Assembly (NCBI GenBank): GCA_963555705.1
Contig: OY743184.1
Location: 26,188,639-26,252,638, forward strand
Direction: 5' to 3'
DNA length: 64,000 nt
From: Ligustrum vulgare
Lineage: Eukaryota; Streptophyta; Magnoliopsida; Lamiales; Oleaceae
Both the position numbers and the translations under genes were made by a program. Positions 35,873 to 48,206 of this stretch are shown piece by piece; positions within the stretch are counted from its first letter, which is position 1, and every line of letters starts with the position of its first letter. A model generated the notes under the pieces. The model had not been told where the DNA came from, ran no database searches, and was given only the letters and a program-made list of their open reading frames with translations.

Positions 35873-36678
35873 ATAAGGATTTTATTTTTTAAAAAAAAAT
35901 TCTATAAATTATAATTCCAAAAATCCTATAATAATAAAACAAAAACACATTAATGTATATATAATCAATAAACGTGATTTCGATAAACAAACAATATCAT
36001 AGTAAGATTCAACACAATATACAAAAAATTTGATATCACATAACCTACTCAAAAATCTAGATAGGAATTAATGTTAAAAGTCTATAGACAACTACTTCAA
36101 AATAAACTTAAAATGTCGTAAAAAATAAAAGTATCCATATCGAAGCTTTAACATGGAATTCCATTGACTCTGCTTCCTTTGACACATCCTGGCCATAACT
36201 TGTATCGGGAGACTTTACCTGCACAGAACAATAGCAAGCTAAACTTAGCAATCAAAATAGAACATTAGTTTCAACCACACATTTATAACTACAACCCATT
36301 ATTATCCTCGCATTTCACATGACCCACTACTCCTTATATTACTAATAAGTCATTTAAACCCCCACGAGCATGTTTTATTATTTTTTAAGAACCACAAATT
36401 ATCCGGTGAGTTATCCCCACTTATGCTGTTTACAACAGGAGTTCACTACCCATCTACGCATTTTTATCTTCTTTTTCCCAGTTCATCTCTGTAGCAGTAC
36501 CTGAGCTCATTACACACATTATCTGAGCTTTGTCCATAAACATACTAGACTAGGTGAACTTGACATTCAGTATTTCGGCACATAAAACACAATAGCATAC
36601 CTTCCTCTGACCTGACCCAAAATTTCTTGTGCTTTTGCTCCATAGCCAGTGTCGGCTCCATCCTGTGAGGAAACTACG

Positions 36679-36680
<2 letters not shown>

Positions 36681-36760
<80 letters not shown>
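36681..36760. repeat. (AAT)n microsatellite
   Basis: 80 bases of perfect TAA repeat. The poly-Leu and poly-Asn frames across it are artefacts. Confidence 0.97.
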
Positions 36761-36761
<1 letters not shown>

Positions 36762-39411
36762 CATTGATGGGGTCAAAATATTAAATTCGCGTAAACATAT
36801 ACATATCTACATTCTACCAATATTAAATTTTTATAAAGAACATCTTCCCTTCAAAAAAAAAAATTCTCGATTCAAAGACCCCTATAAAAATTAGGAAAAG
36901 AAGGAAACAAAATAAAGGAAAGAGGAGATACTACAAGTAAATTTGAGAAATTAGAAGAGATACCATCAAGCATTCAAGCAAGTCCCTATATGAGACTGAA
37001 GTATCTTTAGATAAAAGGACAATTGATAAATTTACACCAACCACAACAAGCCCCGACCACTAGTCATGTTTGTAGTCACAGACAAGCACAAAGACTGACT
37101 GCATGATGGGTGGCACAATCAGAGCAGAAGTGCTCTCATAGTCATCATAGGAATGTCAATAGGACCCAAGTGGACAAGACAAGCCCTGGTGCTATTTTAA
37201 GGAGAAAAATAGAGTTTCACATAGCAAAAATAATGAAAAAAAATTCGTTGCAGAACTAGGAGGAAAAGTTCATGTTCCGGTTATTTCTTTCAGTTACAGA
37301 AACTCAACTCCTCCCAATGGACAAAACCCACAAGAAAACTTGCCAAATGGAAAACTTGTCAAATGGAAAACTCGGCCTGATTCTCCCAGTTACTCTGGAA
37401 CTATTGGCTCCTATGTCTTTCACATGGAAAACTTGCCAAATGGACAAAAAATTGGTCATAACTAGGCCATACGACGTCCGTTTTGGGCCCATAAGTACTT
37501 TTCGGAAAGGTCTCGACGAGCCAGACAAGACTCACCGTGACGTATGATGGATTTTAGCCTTTCGAGATCGTTTAGACAGTCAAAACGGACATTCTTTAAA
37601 TTGTTTTTATGTTTTTTTGGAGCATTTTAGTCATTTTTCATTTTTCAGAAAGTAACCCACAAATGTGTAGAGAGAAATCCACCTGAATGGGCTAAGATAA
37701 GATTGGAGCAGTCTATCAGCAAAGAAGTGTACAAGGGTAATGCTTCAGGGCCCTAATCTATCAAACTTACATTTAAAAAATGCACTACTTAAAAGACATA
37801 ATTGTTCTTGTCTTTGCAAAAACCAGTTCTTACCATATAATGTACGTAATAAGGATAAGCTTTACCATATACTGATGCAAGAGACCTTGATGATTCCGTG
37901 TGTGAGTGTGTTCTTCCATGAATAGACCAAATAAACAAACAAAGTTGAAACAGAGGAATAAGATATATAACAAAATCATTTTCCCACTGAATTTAAAAAA
38001 AAAAAAAATTCAATAACTAAATTAAATGTAGATATGTATAGGTAAACAAGCTAACTTTTTAAGAAACTGTAACAGAAGTGACATGAATTCTATCATTCAT
38101 CAAGTTCAACTAATGATTGGAGGTCTGAATGACTGACCTTTAGTGCCACTAAAATTTGGAGACACAAGTCATGAGATGTAGAATTTTAATGAACCTAGTG
38201 ATACAAAAGCAATTTCATTCATTAGACAGTGAGATGGCGGAGTCCACGAGTAATGCTATTTAAGCATAGTTCTAGAATTCAATGCCACTGCCACTATTGC
38301 TAGTGATGTATAAAATTGTTCAAACGAAAAATGTTTGTATTACCAAATAACAATGCTCTTTATCACTAGTTTAGATGGCATCAGCCCCCTAATTCATTGG
38401 CTAATAAATCAAAATGTATAACAGCTTCATTAAACAACCACTTATTCCTAGATCATTTATACTGGGTGACTTACCAAAATTTTGACACCTCGGAAAATTG
38501 CATCGAAGTCAATTTTTGGAGTAAAACATCCAAGGGTACAGTCAAGTCAGGACAATAAATCTCAACTCTTTGTGGGTTGCTATATGCAACATGCAGCAAA
38601 GTTCAAATGCATGAAATTTACCCTTCCAATTGATTTGAGTTCCCTTCCAACTGGTTCCATAAACTTTGTGTCGATCTCAATGGGCCATACCTGCATATAT
38701 GAGTACAAGGAGAATGAATTTATTTTGGAAAATATGAACTAGAGGGCTAGGAGGATGAGCAGGCCACTTGCCACAAAAGAAGAGAGAATTCCTTTTACCT
38801 ATGAGCTAGATAACAAATAAATAATATTGTCGCCAGAGCCTCGCCGGAAAACCTGCCGCCGCCGCCGGAACCACCACTGCCGCTGCCGGGGAAAATTTGC
38901 CCGATACACTAGAAGATTCTCCTCTCCGTCACGAGTCCAATGGCGCAAACCGTTCGTTGATTGGAGCTCCCTACCGGCGGGAATTTAGGTTTAAAGTTCC
39001 GGTTGTCACTCCCTTTTCCGGTTGATTTCGCCGCCTCCGACCGCCGTTTTCAGCCCAAATTCCGGTCGAGTGTTCTCCTCGACGCCGCGGTTCTTCCGGT
39101 GGTCTTGGATCGCTGATTGATCGGCCGGAAGTCGGACTTTAGAAAAATGGCAGAGAACTTCTTGCTTCAGTCGGTTTCGGTTTTGCTGTGCTTCAGTTTC
39201 TTCTCGGTTTCAGCCTTCAACTGTGCGGTTCTTGGCTCCACTGATTTTTGACTTGTTCTCACCGCTTCACCCCACCGAGTTCTTTCTTGGCGGCTTTGGC
39301 TTGGGAGCGTTTTTAGGTTTTAGGTTTTCAAGTTTTGGCTTGTGTGAAGAAGAAAAGAAGAAAGCGGGAAGGGAAAAAAATAGCGCCCTATTTTTTCATT
39401 TTTAGGCATTT

Positions 39412-39872
39412 TTCACGGCGTGCGTAAATGCACGCCGTCTTTTGTTTAACATAATAATTTTTACGGCGTGCGAATATGTACGCCGTAAAAATTTTTTTTT
39501 TTTTAAATTTTTACGACGTGCGAATATGTACGCCGTAAAAAAATTTTTTTTTTAAAAAATTTTTTTTTTTAAAAAATTTTTACGGCGTGCGAATATGTAC
39601 GCCGTAAAAAATTTTTTTTTTTTTTTAAATTTTTACGGCGTGCGAATATGTACGCTGTAAAAAAATTTTTTTTTTTTTAAAATTTTTACGGCGTGCGAAT
39701 ATGTACGCCGTAAAAATTTTTTTTTTTTTTTTTAAATTTTTACGGCGTGCAAATATGTACGCCGTTAAAGGTGATAATAAATGAAATTTTACGGCGTGCT
39801 AATTATGCACGCCGTAAAAGATATTCCTTTACGGCATTCATTTTATGCACGCCGTAAATTCATGTCGTAAAA
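39412..39872. repeat. Right subterminal palindrome array of the CACTA element
   Basis: About eight near-palindromic units (tacggcgtgcgaatatgtac, gccgta) alternate with A/T homopolymers of varying length. In known En/Spm elements such arrays are the binding sites of the element's own DNA-binding protein; that role is inferred here. Confidence 0.88.
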
Positions 39873-40656
39873 GGTCACTTTTGTTGTAGTGAATTCAACG
39901 GTTCACAATTTTATTTAAATATTATAAAAATAATTATAAGCCGTAAAAAACGGTGAAACTTTATTTCTTAATTTTATAAACATATATAGACAAAAAGACT
40001 CACTATATATATATTTTATTTATATTTTCATTAATAATTTTTTATTGACATATAATTAAATATGCATTTAATAGTGTTCAATTAAATGCATCGCATTTAA
40101 AAATTAAAAATTATTAATCATGCGAATGATCTTTTGAGTTGAATTCCACGTTCGTGCAACATAAATCTTTTAACTTCCGTGCATCGTCAATATTGATTAA
40201 TTTGTTACATTTATTTATATATAGGACCACATATATTTAATTTGTTACAATTACTTTATTTCATGTAAATTATAATATTTTGAGGGTTATTATTTCTATT
40301 CAGATTAGTAAAAAGTAGTTGGACGAAATTTTTTATTTATTCTATACAACCTATATTTGAAAAAAATGTATTATTTAATTTAAATTTGAGCAATTATTTA
40401 AATATATTTAGTCTATAGCAACTTTCGTGTATCACACGGGTGTGAGCAAATACAAAATGTACAAACAATGTATTATTTAAAGAGGTTTTTCAAAATTGAT
40501 GAGAATTTTAATTTATTTCTATTTTGAGCATTCGTTGACAATCTATATCATTAATCAAAACAAATTATGTGTTCAATTTTTTCCTATTTTGTAATGATAT
40601 TTACAGTAAAATCATTTCATATTGTTCTTCCGTGCAACGTACGGGTGTGATACTAG

Positions 40657-41076
40657 TTTACTATTACAAACCATATTTTTTGAAATAATGGCTCTCAAAC
40701 ATGGGCTTATTTCTTAAATTATTTATATTTGATTTTTATTTAATTTTCAAGTAGTTAACTTTAGGACCCCCTAAGTTTCCCTCATTTATTACTAAGCATC
40801 TGATTGACTTTAAATACAATTTTTCAAATTACTTTTTAATTACACATATTTTCTTTATCCACTTTTCAACCATATATTTTACCTCGAAAATATAAAAAAA
40901 CATGATTTTAAATCCAAATATTTTAACAAACAGAGCCTAGTGTATATATATATATATATTTTTTTGAACTGGTTTTTGAAGTAACACTTTTTTATTTCTC
41001 AAATTACTTATTTTGATTGTTATTTATTTTTTTAAGTAGTTAACTTAACAACCCTTGATTTTTCCTCATTTATTAC
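40657..41076. other. AT-rich spacer before the pararetrovirus
   Basis: No gene is visible; a short (TA)n lies at 40941-40960. Confidence 0.5.
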
Positions 41077-41090
41077 TGGTATCAGAGCCA
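41077..41090 (+). promoter_or_regulatory. Pararetrovirus tRNA-Met primer-binding site
   Basis: TGGTATCAGAGCCA on the plus strand, about 160 bases before the movement-protein region and with no LTR next to it, as expected for a pararetrovirus rather than an LTR element. Confidence 0.75.
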
Positions 41091-41210
41091 CTTTTCTGGG
41101 TAGGATGAGATTGTTAAGATTGTGTACATCTATTGATAGGGTGTGCCTGAATGTCTTGTCATTTCCAAATTAATGTTGGTGTCAAAAACGTATTTGAGAC
41201 TAGCATAATT

Positions 41211-41700
41211 TTACAGTAACCATTATCCATTCTAAAAAAAATAAAGACATTTGGTTGGGGTGCTGGTACTTCTTTCGATTGTCTACCAGAATCTCTTTTA
41301 ACGAATGAGATTGAAAAAGAGGCAGAACCATATTTAAAAAATTGGCACCTACCTAACGTTAAAAATAAACAAATATATAATACTGTAATGTTTGACTTAG
41401 ATTCAAGAAAAATAATAAAGGTTGTTGAACAAACCATTCCTATTAAGCAGGGATTTGAAATCATAAGACTTTTGGACCTGAGAATTATAAAATGGAGAGA
41501 AAAATACAAATTCTTACATATAGGGTTAGTACAAGTGGCCCTTGAGCCCTTTATAAAAGGGGAATAAATGCATGTTTATTTGTAGCCTTGAGAGAATGTA
41601 GGCACTTAAAATTTAATGACAGCTTACTTGACTTAATTGAGACCAGGTTATGTGATGATCCTACTTTAACTACTTTCCGAATTTCACTGTATCATTAACA
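41211..41700 (+). pseudogene. Pararetrovirus movement-protein region (30K superfamily), broken
   Basis: Open plus-strand piece 41247-41567 contains the block HIGLVQVALEPF typical of caulimovirid cell-to-cell movement proteins; after a stop at about 41565 the homology continues in another frame to about 41700 (FNDSLLDLIETRLCDD), ending in a stop. The protein family forms tubules through plasmodesmata. At least one frameshift and one stop disable this copy, and the beginning is not clear. Confidence 0.7.
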
Positions 41701-43054
41701 GATCCAAATCTATTAAATGTTTTAGTTTTAAACATTGAATCCAAATTATATGAAATGAAGGAATCAAGTGAGCATGTCGCTTATTTTATAGGGCATTCTA
41801 TAAAGTGAAGAACACTTAAAGCCCAAACCTAAAAGAAGTAGAACAAATTATTCAAACTTCTAATGGAATAGTTGAAATTTACTTTAATAGAAGTGAAAGA
41901 AATGCAGACTTAAATATCTGTGAATTTCCTTCAGAGAATATATCTTAAGCTCCCTTAAGTAAACCGCACCTTCTTTGTACATAGGTCTAATGTATCTATG
42001 CCCGAGTTCTTAGGGACTAAATGACACTTGCGTCTCATTTGCTCGAATTTGTTAGGGTAAGAAATTCTTTTTCTAATATACCCCCAGGGTGTATAATAAA
42101 AGGGAAAATATTGACTCCCCAACCTCTTCAGAAATGAGCTTTTCGATTAAAATTATCCAAGCTCTTGACGGGCCAGAAATTGTTATTAATCGAGAAGAAA
42201 TTCGAAGAGATTTTATGAAAGAAGAAAATTGAGTTTTCAGAGAATGGTTCTTTAAAATCATTCGTCTAATAATAAGTAAATAATACAAGAACAATTCTAC
42301 TTATTTTTAGAAAAATCAATCACTTCTTTTGTTGAATGGTTTAACCCAATAAGACCCTTAATAGGAGTCATAGAAAAATACACCAAAATCTTGGTAAGAA
42401 GAGGATAAAATTATGCCCCAACCATTCATGTGAGTATTAAAAGAGGTGAAGCAACTCTTAAAACGAACGAGTTTGCTAAGTTTTCAAAATTGAAGATGTG
42501 GTTAAAATTACACATTTAAATCGGTAATAAAACAAAACAATTATACTAATCTTTTATCTCAATCTCTAGCTAAGAAATTAGACAAAATTGGAGACAAAGA
42601 AAAAAAAAAAAGAAGAACCTACTATATAACATTTAGAAATAAAAAAGAAGACCTAGGGGACGATTTAATTGATCTTGATCAAAATCACTTTGACCTTAAA
42701 GAAAAGGGCAAACTCTTATTAGAGATAAATCATAAAGTTTTGATTCGGAACATCTAAAGATTGAAAACTCAATTGATATTGACAAAATTGAAAACCAATT
42801 TCGTCTGAATCAATGCAAATTCAAACAACTAGAATTCCTTATAAGACTACCAAGTTAGAAATTATTATTCAAGACCTTCTCCCATTAATATAGGGTACAA
42901 AGAAAATGATCAATATATTTAAGCATCTTACTCTAGTGGAACCATATACAAATGGAATATCGATGGTCAAATTGAGTACCAAAAATAATTGATACTTTAC
43001 AAAGTATGACCCTTTGTGCAAATGTGTATCATAGTAATAATAAAAATACCTATG

Positions 43055-43568
43055 TGTAGGATTATTGGCTTAGAACCAAACAAACAAGTCCTTAAAAATG
43101 CTATCTTGTTTAACATAAACTTGTGTGTCATTTCGATGATTACTTAAAGTAATCGGGGGCAAAAATAAAAAAAAGGGTTTACGACCATTAAAACCATTTG
43201 GAAAATAATTTTTAGTAGTTGCATAAATTTGTTAAAATGTTTTACAAGTTAATTTTTAGACTTTGGTATTTTTACCAAAAAGTGGTCAAGTTTTATAAAA
43301 TGGGTGCAACAAGTTTTTTCAAAGTGTGGTGCATGTTTCTCTAGAAAAGGGTTTTTTCTAGTTTTCTCTCTAAAGATATAACTTGTGGTTTTTCTTCAAA
43401 ATACTCAAGAAAAAGTTTATCTTCTTGATTGGATTGAGTGTGCATGATTTTGATTTCCCAATGGTATGGTTGTGAGCCTACATTTCGATAATTGAATTCT
43501 TTGATTTTTCCATTCTTGAAGAATTATTTTTGGTGTTCTTGATTTAAAATCAAGGTGAAGATCCTACA
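43055..43568 (+). repeat. Left (5') LTR of element 3
   Basis: 514 bases, TGTAGG...CCTACA; homologous to 54764-55276. Confidence 0.92.
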
Positions 43569-43569
43569 G

Positions 43570-43581
43570 TGGTATCAGAGC
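43570..43581 (+). promoter_or_regulatory. Primer-binding site of element 3
   Basis: TGGTATCAGAGC one base after the 5' LTR. Confidence 0.92.
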
Positions 43582-44294
43582 GAGTAGGAATCATAATTTC
43601 CAAGAAGAGAAGCCGTGTAAAATCGGTGGAGTGAAGACTGGGTCTGTTGAAGAAGCATCGACCGGAAGAAACTGAAGGCTGAGAGAAGAAACCGACTAGA
43701 TACTGGTGGAAAGCAGTGTACTGAACGGAGCCGGTGAAGTTGACCGACGAGGTGAAGGCTGGGAGACTGAAGTTCTGTCCAAGGCGGTGAAGCAAGAAAA
43801 AAAAATCTGTGGACACCGATCGGAGAAGAAACTCAGTGGTGACTTGGTGACTAAAGGAAAAAAACCTGTGGAAACCGAGAGAAAAAGAAGCAGACCAGCC
43901 AAGAAACCGAAGAGAGAGAAGAGGCCGACCGAAGAAAAAGCTTCTTCCATTTTCAAAAATCCGATCTCCGGCCGATCAATCAGCGATCCAAGACCACCAG
44001 AAGAACCGCAGCGTCAAGGAGAACACTCGACCGGAATTTCGGTTGAAACTGGTGGTCGGAGGCGGCGAAATCGACGGAAATAAGAAAGTTCAACCGGATC
44101 TTTAAACTGAAATTCCCGCCGGTAGGGAACTCCAATCAACGAACGGTTTGCGCCATTGGACTCGTGACGGAGAGGAGAATCTTGTGGTGTGTCGGGAAAA
44201 AATTTCCGGCGACGGAGGCAGTGGTGGTTTCCGGCAGTGGCGGTGGTTTCCGGCGAAGCTCTGGCGACAATTTTTGACAGTTTGTTCTAAAGGA
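43582..44294 (+). other. Interior of element 3 (left part), no clear gene
   Basis: Purine-rich and locally GC-rich. A 125-codon frame (43706-44083) is dominated by Arg/Lys/Glu/Ser and has no family match that I recognise. The part 43900-44275 is inverted-homologous to 38826-39180 in the CACTA element. It may be a captured host leader or an element-specific leader; neither can be shown here. Confidence 0.5.
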
Positions 44295-44299
44295 CCTGC

Positions 44300-47200
44300 T
44301 GTAGCGCCCCGAGTTCCGTATACCCGATTCACTACGTCATTTTCTGTCTAAATTTTTCGAATAATATTTTTGCGGAAGAAATAATTGAAATTCATTTTTT
44401 GGCAACATTAAATAAACTGTAATGGCCGCTAAAATTGAAAACATTTATGAAACCATTTGAAATAGTAAATCGAACCATTAATATTGTAAAGAAATTGCCA
44501 ATATCATAATTTCTCAAATAAATGAACTTCTCTAAATTATTCGATTGTTTGGAAAATACGGAAATCATTAACGTCAAACTTTCAACCGTTCAACGATTAT
44601 TGCCACCATCATTCATCGCTCGCCACCGTCTCCGAAATCTGCAAAACTGTTAAAAGTAGGGTGAGTATTTCATGGGGGAAATACTCAGTAGACTCATCGC
44701 GAATTAATTTAATTTATAAGATGATTAAACACATAAATCCCTGCTCTTTATAAAACGGGCATTGATAGAGCTTCTTTATAAAACTGCTCTTGATAAAACT
44801 CATATTGTGCATTACAGCACGGGACATATTTTGCAAATCATAGGCTCTTTGAAAATAGCTCTTTGAAAACCATATACTTATAAAAACATTTTAATTATGC
44901 CAAGCATAATTTCTTTTGAAAGCATAACATAAGATAGGATTGAAATCCTCATAAACATAAGAAGACACAAGAACTTTACCGAACTTAGGTGGCAAGAATT
45001 CTTATGCAGTAAAATCATAATAACAGTAAGTTTTCATCATAACATAGGATAATATCGAAATCCTCATAAACATAAGAATTTTACCGAACTTAGGTGGTAA
45101 GAATTCTTATGTAGTAAGTATACCAAGCATAATTTTCTGAAATTCATAGGGATCAATTGCATCATAACATAAGATAGGATCGAAATCCTCATAAACATAT
45201 GCGACAGGAATTTTACCGAACTTAGGTGGCAAATCCTCATAAACATATGGAAACATAGGAATTTTACCGAACTTCGTGGCAAATCCTCATAAACATAGGA
45301 GACACAAGAATGTTACCGAACTTAGGTGGCAAGAATTCTTATGTGTAGCGCTACTAAAACTCCGGTCCCCTTAACATATCATAACTTATCATATGGGACC
45401 CAAAACAATCTTGGTAGATTGATTTCATAGCAATGATCCAAAAAAACATTTTCGTGAAGCATAGGGTATACTTACTTTTCGTAAAAACATAAAGTATATT
45501 TTCTTTTCATAAAAACATACTTACTTTTCATAACAACATAAGGTATATTTACCTTTCATAAAAACATACTTGTTTTTCTTAAAAATTGACTTTCACAAGT
45601 CACATGACATTCATATGAAATCATAATTTAAATCAATTAATAAGTGCGAGTCTACCTCAAATCCGACGAGTGCAAAGTTGAGCGGGAATGACTTCAATTT
45701 CTTTAAATTCTCCGTACGCTTCGTCTTAGCCAATAAGTCACTTTAGTCTATCGAATATATAGTTCAAAATGATAAATTATAATTTGAGGACTAAAATTGA
45801 TGTTTTGAAAGTTGAGGGACTAAAATGAATACTTTTGAAAGTTCAGGGACTAAAATAGATACTTTGAAAGTTGAGGGATTAAAATGAATACTTTTGAAAG
45901 TTCAGGGACTAAAATAGATATTTTGAAAGTTGAGGGATTAAAATGAATACTTTTGAAACTTGGGCTTAAAATCAAATTAATAAAATCAGCAGGGACTGAA
46001 ATAATAGATTTTGAAAATGAAAGGGCTGATATTGATAAGTTTAAAACTAAAAGGACTGAACTAAAACATTTTCAAACTTGAGGACTAATTTGCAAATTCT
46101 GAAAAATTAAAATATATTCTCAGATTTTCTTTCTCTCTCTCGACACTATTCTCTCTCTCACTCAGCTCGCACGATCAGAGAAGAAAAGGGCGGAGGAGGC
46201 GATTCAAGCCAAAATCCGACCTTCAGCCGGTGACTCGCCGGCGCAACACCGGCGCTGGGTGCGGCAAAAGGTGGTTAAATAGGGTTGTCAAGTTTGGGTA
46301 GATTTGGTACAATTTTTTGGTGCGAAATCGAAGAGTGACCCGAGGCTAGGGTTCGCGATTTGGAGTTGCTGATTCACAGTGAAGGGAACGGCGATCGAGG
46401 TAGGTAATAGATCTATTTCTGATTTTTTTTTTTTGGGTTTTATTTGATTTGGTGATGGCTATCCGGTGGTGTTGATTGATGATGATGATTGTTTGATTTG
46501 GAGATTAAAATGGTGAGCGGAGGTTCGATTCTTGGTCGACCTCTGAAGTGAGGCAGTGGACTTGGATATTACGGATTCAGAAATGGTGGTGGGTGGAAAA
46601 GTGTGGTTGTGGCTGAGTGGTGATCGATCTTGATGATGATGATGGGGTTGCTGGAAGAAACTGCAAGATTGGTTGAAGATGTCGATGAATTGTGTGTTTG
46701 AATATGGTGATGATAGTGCCGGTTGGCAGGGGTTCTTAGGTAATTGGCTGATGGTGAGTTTGGGATTACTGGAAGTGGTGAGGGCTGTTCTTGATTCGGT
46801 GGCTTAGAATTCAAATTGAGTAGAGGCAGTGATGGAGCTGACCGGTGGTGACTGGATTGAGGAATTGCAGGTGATAACATTTTGGTAGTAATTGTGGTTG
46901 ATCAGTGGTGATTGTTGGCATTGATTGTAGTCTGCAGGTGGTTTGATCTTGAAATGGATGGTATAGACTGTGGAGTGGTGATACTGCAGATTCTGGGAAT
47001 GGAGGTGGATTGGCTGTTGCGGTGATTGGGAAACTAGTTGCAGAGAATTTGGGTGGTAGGTATATTTGATGATAATCCTGGTGTTTAGCTTTGTTGGTAT
47101 TGCAGTGATTGTGGTGTTTAACACAGTGATGGTGATGATGAATGAAGCAGCTCGGCTATAAAGAAGAGTGTTTGAGGGTAAAGGAAAATGCACATGGGGA

Positions 47201-47624
47201 GGGAATATGATGATGGTGGGGAATATCATAATTGAAAGGGAATAATTGAGTGAATATTATCATAATCATGATGATGGAGGAGGAGCAAAACTTGTAGAAT
47301 AAATTTTGATTATGATAAGAATTGGACTAACTTTGATCAAGAAGCGTATTTAAAACAGACATATTTTGGATTGAAAATAAATTTGAGAATAAATAAATTT
47401 GGAATTTAAAATGATTTTGAAAATAATACTTTAAATAAATAATTAAATAACATAATTTTAGAAATTCGGATTTTAATTTAAAATCGAACAAATTCGATAT
47501 TTCTTGACTTGGCTAGACGAATCCGTCGCGGCATTAATTTCAAAATAATAAATGAAATAGTAGCGACACAATTTTCTAAATATTAAAATAATTATTTATT
47601 GCATAAAAATTCTGGATCGCTATA
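44300..47624 (-). repeat. Left (3') LTR of element A
   Basis: 3325 bases. Compared with 50983-54305 I found only a poly-T length difference (12 against 10, near 46430) and one G/A change near 44675. It contains internal short repeats (aatcctcataaacata with ttaccgaacttaggtggcaa, 44940-45330; 'aaagttgagggactaaaatg' series 45780-45960) and a CT-rich/GC-rich stretch at 46120-46260. ORFs on its minus strand are duplicated in the other LTR and have no recognised domain. Confidence 0.95.
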
Positions 47625-47640
47625 ATCTTTCCTCCTTAAA
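47625..47640 (-). promoter_or_regulatory. Polypurine tract of element A
   Basis: The minus strand reads AAGGAGGAAAGAT immediately before the 3' LTR. Confidence 0.75.
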
Positions 47641-48163
47641 ATAATTTCGTCCTCGAAATTAAACTTACTTAATCTTATAATTTCTGAATACTTAATCAGA
47701 ATATCTTCTTCTTATCATCGAATATTCTCAAAATAATCAAAACAATTCCTGAATATTTTCTCTACGTAAAATACCCAAACATATCAACAATATCATCAAC
47801 TTATCTTTCCAATATTTGTAACCCAAAATTCAGTAAACAAATATCTCCCAAAACTAAGATTCTATACTTAAATGTCACCACATTTCCTGCAAAGTATTTC
47901 TTTCACTTGTATATACGTATGAATTCTGATTCAATACAGTACTCATTTTACTTTCCACGTATCATCACACTATACCAAGATTATCATTATTAAAACAAAA
48001 TATCAGTACCCATAATCCAAGAAAATATTCCAAATCTCCAATCAAATCTCCTTTATCGATAAAATTTAACAGCGCATTACTTCTTGTCTCCTCTTTTCAT
48101 TAAAATAATCCTGCGCTTTCTTGCTGGTCACAACATCACGCGGATTCACTCAGATCCTTTGCG

Positions 48164-48174
48164 CTTTTAAATAG
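48164..48174 (+). promoter_or_regulatory. TATA-like box before the nucleic-acid-binding-protein ORF (element A)
   Basis: CTTTTAAATAG, 33 bases before the start codon at 48207; the same box is kept at the equivalent place in element B (63535-63545). A transcript starting 25-30 bases downstream would have an extremely short leader, so the start site needs mapping. Confidence 0.45.
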
Positions 48175-48206
48175 TTCATGCTGAGAAGAGGTTGAATCAT
48201 CAAACA

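Larger units (their letters stand above)
35754..39891. mobile_element. Non-autonomous CACTA (En/Spm-type) transposon
   Basis: Ends CACTACAACAAAG (left) and the inverted CACTACAACAAAAG (right), with the 3-base duplication aat at 35751-35753 and 39892-39894. Palindromic subterminal repeats based on ACGGCGTGC...GCACGCCGT crowd both ends. No transposase domain is seen in the 3.5 kb interior. The interior includes an AAT microsatellite and a GC-rich block (38826-39180) that is homologous, inverted, to 43900-44275 in the LTR element at 43055-55276. Confidence 0.9.
34581..40656 (+). mobile_element. Helitron-like element containing a nested CACTA element
   Basis: The 5' part (about 34581) shares TATATATAAAAGTAGAATAA then CCGTCACC with the Helitron at 25000. 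The 3' end is CTAG (40653-40656), preceded by a hairpin CCGTGC-aac-GTACGG (one mismatch) and followed by T. Degenerate hairpins of the same kind at about 40181 and 40425 hint at more than one copy, so the exact pairing of ends is uncertain. No helicase is encoded. Confidence 0.5.
41077..43054 (+). pseudogene. Endogenous pararetrovirus, first part (broken)
   Basis: Begins at the tRNA-Met primer site, the conventional start of a caulimovirid genome. A movement-protein region is followed by heavily interrupted coding (about 41820-42960) with short recognisable pieces such as FREWFF and a region just before the coat-protein block at the 3' limit. Numerous stops and frameshifts make it defective. 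The genome is cut at 43054 by an LTR element and resumes at 55277 in the same orientation. Petuvirus/florendovirus-type affinity is inferred from gene order and from plant-genome occurrence. Confidence 0.7.

Noticed and set aside
36567..36894. Poly-Leu and poly-Asn ORFs
   Set aside because: They are translations of a perfect AAT microsatellite in two frames.
43706..44083. 125-residue ORF in element 3
   Set aside because: Low-complexity Arg/Lys/Glu composition, no domain, and its inverted homologue in the CACTA element does not keep the frame.
46804..47229. 141- and 103-residue ORFs in LTR A (and the same in 53250-53910)
   Set aside because: They look conserved only because the two LTRs are almost identical; composition is Ser/Thr/His/Ile-rich without a domain, and LTR B does not carry them.
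48192..48206. N-terminal extension of the virus-like ORF
   Set aside because: It begins with TTG, and the ATG at 48207 is the start conserved in both copies.
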